Assembly: GCA_023410885.1 (NCBI GenBank) | Contig: JAEYPI010000128.1 | Coordinates: forward strand, 1 to 15,232 | DNA from: Bacillota bacterium | GTDB taxonomy: Bacteria; Bacillota; Clostridia; DSM-8532 | Reading direction: 5' to 3' | Length of the DNA stretch: 15,232 nt | Shown here: piece after piece, positions 14,365 to 15,232 of the stretch | How the letters are laid out: every line of letters begins with the position of its first letter | How positions within the stretch are numbered: position 1 is the stretch's first letter | Notes under the pieces: model-generated | The model's input: only the letters and a program-made list of their open reading frames with translations | Told to the model about the DNA's origin: nothing | Databases searched by the model: none | Program-made: the position numbers and the translations under genes

Positions 14365-15232
14365 ATGAGAAAAACAAAGATAATTTGTACCCTTGGTCCA
14401 GCAGTTGATGATGAACGAATCATGAGGAATCTTATAAACGAAGGAATGGATGTGGCAAGGCTCAATTTCTCTCATGGCAGCCATGAGGAGCATTTAGGGC
14501 GTGTTAAAACACTTAAAAAGATTCGGGAAGATATGAAAGCGCCCGTGGCCTTGCTTTTGGATACCAAAGGTCCTGAAATCAGGCTCCGTCAATTTGAAAA
14601 CGGAGGCATTGAGCTCAATCTCCATGACAGGTTCATTTTGACAACAGAGGATTGCCTGGGCACTCAAGAAAAAGTGTCGATAACGTATCAAAACCTGCCC
14701 CAGGTGGTAAAAAAAGGAGATAAAATCCTCATAGACGACGGCCTGGTTGAACTAAAGGTTGTTGAGTCCAATGACACTGAAATTATCTGTACGGTCATGA
14801 ACAGCGGTGTTGTTAAGGACAAGAAGAGCCTCAATGTGCCCGGAGTAAAGCTGGATATGCCTTATCTGAGTCAGAAAGACATCGATGATATCCTGTTTGC
14901 CGTTGAGCATGACTTTGATTATATTGCAGCATCCTTTACCCGTACAGCAACCGATATCATTGACATAAGAAATTTATTGGAAAAAAACGGAGGTCAGGAT
15001 ATTCAAATCATCGCCAAGATTGAGAACGGCGAAGGTGTAGAAAATATCGATGAAATTCTTATGGCCAGTGATGGAATCATGGTGGCCCGTGGCGACATGG
15101 GCGTTGAAATTGACTATAATGAGCTTCCCAGAATCCAAAAAATGCTCATTAAAAAGGCCATGGCTCACGGCAAAAAATCCATAACAGCTACCCAGATGCT
15201 GGACTCCATGATTTCAAAACCAAGGCCAACCC
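14365..15232 (+). CDS. pyk: Pyruvate kinase, N-terminal part (3' truncated by window edge)
   Basis: The last glycolytic enzyme converts phosphoenolpyruvate and ADP to pyruvate and ATP in the cytoplasm. The frame runs from ATG 14365 to the window end, giving 289 complete codons of a protein that is usually 470-590 long. Diagnostic motifs in order are [12 protein letters not shown] at the start, [16 protein letters not shown] (substrate arginine and the K+-site N-F-S), [11 protein letters not shown], a B-domain from about 70 to 165 that ends around [47 protein letters not shown] (catalytic lysine and metal-binding glutamate), [10 protein letters not shown] and [13 protein letters not shown] lies 9 nt before the ATG. 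Whether it carries the C-terminal phosphohistidine domain seen in many Bacillota enzymes cannot be seen. No phosphofructokinase gene lies immediately upstream, unlike many Bacillota. Confidence 0.96.
   Translation, partial: MRKTKIICTLGPAVDDERIMRNLINEGMDVARLNFSHGSHEEHLGRVKTLKKIREDMKAPVALLLDTKGPEIRLRQFENGGIELNLHDRFILTTEDCLGTQEKVSITYQNLPQVVKKGDKILIDDGLVELKVVESNDTEIICTVMNSGVVKDKKSLNVPGVKLDMPYLSQKDIDDILFAVEHDFDYIAASFTRTATDIIDIRNLLEKNGGQDIQIIAKIENGEGVENIDEILMASDGIMVARGDMGVEIDYNELPRIQKMLIKKAMAHGKKSITATQMLDSMISKPRPT

Overview
The window looks like a chromosomal segment from an anaerobic, low-to-moderate G+C Gram-positive bacterium (Bacillota, class Clostridia; a Desulfitobacterium/Peptococcaceae-type genome is my guess, not shown). 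The grounds are strong GGAGG-type ribosome binding sites, one TTG start, many stem plus T-run terminators, a clostridial-style HU protein and glutamate dehydrogenase, and a large secreted modular protein. No tRNA, rRNA, CRISPR array, insertion sequence or prophage gene is visible.

Layout. 1-864 is the C-terminal part of a MATE-family efflux pump, cut by the window edge. 865-1199 is a non-coding stretch with hairpins. 1200-1688 is a YfcE-type metallophosphoesterase. 1689-2026 has no convincing gene, possibly remnants. 2027-3286 is an NAD-type glutamate dehydrogenase with its terminator. 3405-3848 (minus) is an orphan ParB/sulfiredoxin-fold protein, preceded by an 18-bp perfect palindrome. 4043 to about 4268 (minus) is a decayed rhodanese-domain gene. 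4663-4956 is HU, with its own promoter, an upstream A/T tract and two tandem terminators. 5134-8311 is a tightly coupled three-gene ABC exporter operon (one ATPase, two ABC-2 permeases, overlapping stop and start codons). 8478-10337 (minus) is a membrane protein with an N-terminal zinc ribbon and a large extracytoplasmic domain. Divergent from it, 10698-13979 encodes a 1093-residue secreted phosphodiester glycosidase with Ig-like, carbohydrate-binding-like and cohesin-like modules. 14365-15232 is the N-terminal two thirds or so of pyruvate kinase, cut by the window edge.

How the genes relate. Most are single-gene units flanked by their own terminators; the ABC exporter is the only clear operon. 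The zinc-ribbon protein and the secreted glycosidase share a 360-bp divergent intergenic region and are both cell-envelope proteins, so co-regulation is possible but unproven. The glycosidase leader holds a long hairpin with a T-run just before the start codon and an overlapping alternative dyad. That arrangement suggests attenuation and is the most interesting regulatory signal here. I see no convincing new multi-gene defence or mobile system. The less ordinary items are the orphan ParB-like gene with its palindrome, the rhodanese relic, and the glycosidase with its leader.
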